Assembly: GCF_900163645.1 (NCBI RefSeq)
Contig: NZ_FUKM01000057.1
Span: 62,001-126,000, forward strand
Source: Halomonas citrativorans
GTDB taxonomy: Bacteria; Pseudomonadota; Gammaproteobacteria; Pseudomonadales; Halomonadaceae
Direction: 5' to 3'
Length of the DNA stretch: 64,000 bases
Shown here piece by piece: positions 61,421-64,000 of the stretch. The position numbers were made by a program, and so were the translations under genes. Positions within the stretch are counted from its first letter, which is position 1. Every line of letters begins with the position of its first letter. The notes beneath the pieces were generated by a model. That model was not told where the DNA came from. It ran no database searches and saw nothing but the letters and a program-made list of their open reading frames with translations.

Positions 61421-63438
61421 GGCATTACCTCCAGGGTGGCGCGCGGTGATGCGGGCGCGGGCTTACTTTGGGCCGCCTTTTCGTCAGGCGTTTTGATGAT
61501 CAACGCATCGGCGACCAGTTCGGCGATATCCTTGATGTCAGCGCGGGGTTCTACCACGCCTTCAAGCATCGCCGTGCACTGCGGGCAGCCTACTGCGACC
61601 AGGTCAGCACCGGTTTCGCGAACATCTTCCATACGCATATCGGGAATACGCTGCTTGCCGGGAATATCGGTGATCGGTGCACCGCCACCGCCGCCGCAGC
61701 AGCGCGAGCGATAGCCAGAGCGGGCCATCTCCTTAACCTCAATACCTAGCGCCTTGAGCACAGCGCGTGGGGCTTCGTATTCGCCGTTATAACGGCCCAG
61801 GTAGCAGGGGTCGTGATAAGTCACGTTGCCGCCTTTCCAGGCTTTGAACGTAAGCTTGCCGTCGGTGACGAGCTGGTTGATATAGGTGCTGTGATGCAAA
61901 ACCTCATACCGGGCAGGCATGTCGGCGGTGCTGAGATCGGCGTACTCGTTTTTCAGCACGTGGAAACTGTGCGGGTCACAGGTGACGATGCGTGCGAAGC
62001 GGTACTGGCTCAACGTCTTAATATTGCGCCGCGCCAAACTCTGGAAAGTAGCCTCATCGCCCAGACGGCGGGCGACATCGCCGCTATCACGCTCTTCATT
62101 ACCCAGTACGGCAAAGTCGATCTCGGCAGCACGCAGCACACTGATAAACGCGCGCAGCGTGCGCTGGTTACGCATGTCAAACACGCCGTCGCCCAGCCAC
62201 AGCAACACCTCGGCTTCGCGCTTGTCGGCCATCAGCGGCAGATTGAGGTCCGCCGCCCAGTGCAGGCGCGAGTCAGGCTCGAAGCCGCCGGGGTTGTCGG
62301 TCGCAATCAGGTTGTCTAGCACTTCGGCGCCCTTGTTGGGCGTATTGCCGTGCTCCAGGGTCAGAAAGCGACGCATATCGACAATGGCATCAACGTGCTC
62401 AATCATCATGGGGCACTCTTCAACGCAGGCGCGGCAGGTCGTGCAGGACCATAACGTTTCGGCATCCACCAGTGCGCTACCCGTGCGGGCAACAATCGGG
62501 TCGTGGGGGCTGCCGCCATGCTCGCCGACCGGCTTGCCGGGGTAGGGCGAGCCTGCATAGTGCGCATCGGTGCCGCCAGCCATGCCGACTACCATGTCCT
62601 GAATCAGCTTCTTGGGATTGAGCGGCTGACCGGCGGCAAAGGCGGGGCAGACGGCTTCACAGCGCCCACACTGAACGCAGGCATCAAAGCCTAAAAGCTG
62701 GTTCCAGGTGAAGTCAGCCGGTACCTCAACGCCGAGCTTTGTATGCTCGTCATCCAGTGCCAGCGGTTTAAGGCCGGTTGAGCGGTGCTCGCCGCCGGCT
62801 CGGTTTGAAAAGCGCTCCGGGCGACGATGGAAGGCCAGATGTAGGGCACCTGCAAAGGCGTGCTTCATCGGCCCGCCCCAGGTCATACCGAAGAACATCT
62901 CACCCAGCCCCCAGGTGATGACACCGGCCAGTACCAGTGCGGCCAGCCAGCCTGCTCCGCTTTGGAAAACGCCTTCCGGTAAAATGCCGGCGGTGGGTAG
63001 CGTCACCACGAACATACCGATGGAGAATGCCATCAGGCTCTTGGGCAGGCGCATCCAAGGGCCTTTGGAAAGCCGCGATGGCGGCGGGCTGCGTCGCTTG
63101 GCAACCACTAAACTACCCAGGAACATGCTCACCGTGGCGGCCAGCAACACCCAGGCTAAGATAGTGTTATCAAGCCCAAAGCCATGCACCATAATCGCCA
63201 GCAACGCGGCCAGCACAAAGCCACCCGCAGTGGCCACGTGGGTATGAGAGATGAGTTTGTCTCGCTCGACAACGTGGTGTAGATCCACCAGGTAGCGCCT
63301 GGGGACCTGCATCAGGCCGCGGATAATCGGTGCAGGAGAGGGCCGCCCCTGGCGCCACAGACGCACACGGCGCACAGCACCAATGGCGGCCAGTAACAGC
63401 GCAGAAAACAGCAGTATCGGTAGGAGGGTATCAAGCAT
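61417..63438 (-). CDS. dgcB: dimethylglycine catabolism iron-sulfur protein DgcB
   Basis: 673 aa membrane-linked protein of dimethylglycine demethylation. The N-terminus has several membrane helices (residues 1-150; a nitrate-reductase-gamma-like region), then two [4Fe-4S] motifs, CVQCGRCEAVCP (near residue 252) and CTTCRACVEECP (near residue 331), and a C-terminal CCG-type domain (CCGGGGGAPITDIPG). The start at 63438 has GGAG 8 bases upstream; a longer frame to 63501 is rejected. It probably carries electrons from DgcA to the Etf pair or the quinone pool. Confidence 0.9.
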   Translation of the reverse strand: MLDTLLPILLFSALLLAAIGAVRRVRLWRQGRPSPAPIIRGLMQVPRRYLVDLHHVVERDKLISHTHVATAGGFVLAALLAIMVHGFGLDNTILAWVLLAATVSMFLGSLVVAKRRSPPPSRLSKGPWMRLPKSLMAFSIGMFVVTLPTAGILPEGVFQSGAGWLAALVLAGVITWGLGEMFFGMTWGGPMKHAFAGALHLAFHRRPERFSNRAGGEHRSTGLKPLALDDEHTKLGVEVPADFTWNQLLGFDACVQCGRCEAVCPAFAAGQPLNPKKLIQDMVVGMAGGTDAHYAGSPYPGKPVGEHGGSPHDPIVARTGSALVDAETLWSCTTCRACVEECPMMIEHVDAIVDMRRFLTLEHGNTPNKGAEVLDNLIATDNPGGFEPDSRLHWAADLNLPLMADKREAEVLLWLGDGVFDMRNQRTLRAFISVLRAAEIDFAVLGNEERDSGDVARRLGDEATFQSLARRNIKTLSQYRFARIVTCDPHSFHVLKNEYADLSTADMPARYEVLHHSTYINQLVTDGKLTFKAWKGGNVTYHDPCYLGRYNGEYEAPRAVLKALGIEVKEMARSGYRSRCCGGGGGAPITDIPGKQRIPDMRMEDVRETGADLVAVGCPQCTAMLEGVVEPRADIKDIAELVADALIIKTPDEKAAQSKPAPASPRATLEVMP

Positions 63439-63522
63439 GGCGTCTCTCCTCTCAGAGACACCGTAAGTACGAAATGTCATGAGCCTGATGGCCCATGACA
63501 TTCAGCTTACAGCGTTAGTGTG

Positions 63523-64000
63523 TCAGAAGTCTTTGCACAACCGCAGCGCATCGTAGATGGCCGCATGCGTGTTGCGTGGCGCGGTGCAGTCACCCAGACG
63601 GAACAGCACGAAGCCATCGCCGCTTTCAGACAGGCAGGGCTGAGGCTTGATCGCGTAGAGCGCTTCGATATCGGTCTGGCCCTTGTTACGCGACTGCTCC
63701 TTGAGGCTGTAATAGAGGGCTTCATCCGGGCGCACGCCGTTTTCCACCACCACCTGATCCACCACCCGCTCTTCCAGCGCGCCGGTGTACTCGTTTTCAA
63801 GCACCGCCACCAGTGAGTCGCCTTCGCGATATACCTTATGCAGGGCGAGATCCGAGGTCATGATGACCTCTTTCTCATAAAGGCTGCGGTAGTAGGTGGG
63901 GAAGGTCGTGCCACCTACTGCGGCCCCTGGCTTGATATCGTCGGTAACGATCTCAACTTTTGATCCCTTGTCGGCCAAGTAATCAGCAGCCGATACACCG
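63523..64000 (-). CDS. dgcA: dimethylglycine catabolism protein DgcA, C-terminal part
   Basis: Frame open to the window edge, so the N-terminal and middle parts lie beyond position 64000. The visible 159 residues end in RNTHAAIYDALRLCKDF and contain VSAADYLADKGSKVEIVTDD, the end of a FAD/NAD-binding domain, and SLKEQSRNKGQTDIEALYAIKPQPCLSE. This fits the old-yellow-enzyme-type DgcA, which demethylates dimethylglycine. The assignment leans on the dgcB and etf neighbours. dgcB starts 84 bases downstream. Confidence 0.78.
   Translation of the reverse strand, partial: GVSAADYLADKGSKVEIVTDDIKPGAAVGGTTFPTYYRSLYEKEVIMTSDLALHKVYREGDSLVAVLENEYTGALEERVVDQVVVENGVRPDEALYYSLKEQSRNKGQTDIEALYAIKPQPCLSESGDGFVLFRLGDCTAPRNTHAAIYDALRLCKDF

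Noticed and set aside
1-64000. CRISPR array, tRNA or rRNA gene, insertion sequence or integrase
   Set aside because: No repeat-spacer array, no tRNA-like or rRNA sequence and no transposase or recombinase frame was recognised while reading both strands.

Overview
The window looks like a chromosomal segment of a moderately halophilic gammaproteobacterium of the Halomonas type. This is inferred from protein style, the many sodium-coupled transporters, glycine-betaine catabolism next to a BCCT carrier, and Pseudomonas-like aromatic and sarcosine operons. No rRNA, tRNA, CRISPR array, insertion sequence or phage gene was seen. The content is almost entirely catabolic.

Layout. 1-7.9 kb holds mixed housekeeping genes: a TRAP solute receptor, uvrD, hexR, a small unknown gene, an NSS sodium symporter, a DUF72 gene and aroQ. 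7.9-23 kb is an organic-acid/aromatic-acid region under an IclR (PcaR/PcaU-like) regulator: a tripartite tricarboxylate transporter (tctCBA-like) with a class III CoA-transferase; a leftward operon atoE-yciI-like-catC2-SDR; a rightward pair (3-hydroxyacyl-CoA dehydrogenase and cyclase-family enzyme); and pcaIJFD. Four promoter regions share a palindrome of the form GTTCG-N5-CGAAC, and three of these carry a second, weaker copy exactly 19 bp away, so one regulator probably controls the whole set. A transporter remnant follows pcaD. 23-27.1 kb encodes an M20 amidohydrolase (hippurate-hydrolase-like), an SSS symporter with its DUF3311 partner and a divergent LysR regulator. 27.2-40.2 kb is a complete upper pathway for salicylate and benzoate: LysR and salicylate hydroxylase, then catBCA-benABCD-benE-benE2, a broken universal stress gene, and a BenM/CatM-type LysR regulator. 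Perfect ATAC-N7-GTAT sites lie before catB and before the regulator gene.

40.5-64 kb is a glycine-betaine to pyruvate pathway: BCCT carrier, gbcA/gbcB (betaine to dimethylglycine), dgcA-dgcB-etfA-etfB (dimethylglycine to sarcosine; dgcA runs off the right edge), soxBDAG (sarcosine to glycine), glyA (glycine to serine), sdaA (serine to pyruvate), with purU and fdhA handling the released one-carbon units. A second SSS symporter and an EamA exporter sit between gbcA and the dgc-etf operon.

How it fits together. Benzoate (from benABCD, possibly also from hippurate) and salicylate converge on catechol. catA, catB and catC take catechol to 3-oxoadipate enol-lactone, and pcaD, pcaIJ and pcaF finish to succinyl-CoA and acetyl-CoA. 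The protocatechuate-specific genes pcaHG, pcaB and pcaC are not in the window. The least understood part is the IclR-operator regulon at 8-18.3 kb, which has its own second catC gene and enzymes that do not belong to any pathway I can name. Gene calls rest on reading translated sequence and motif recognition, with no database search.
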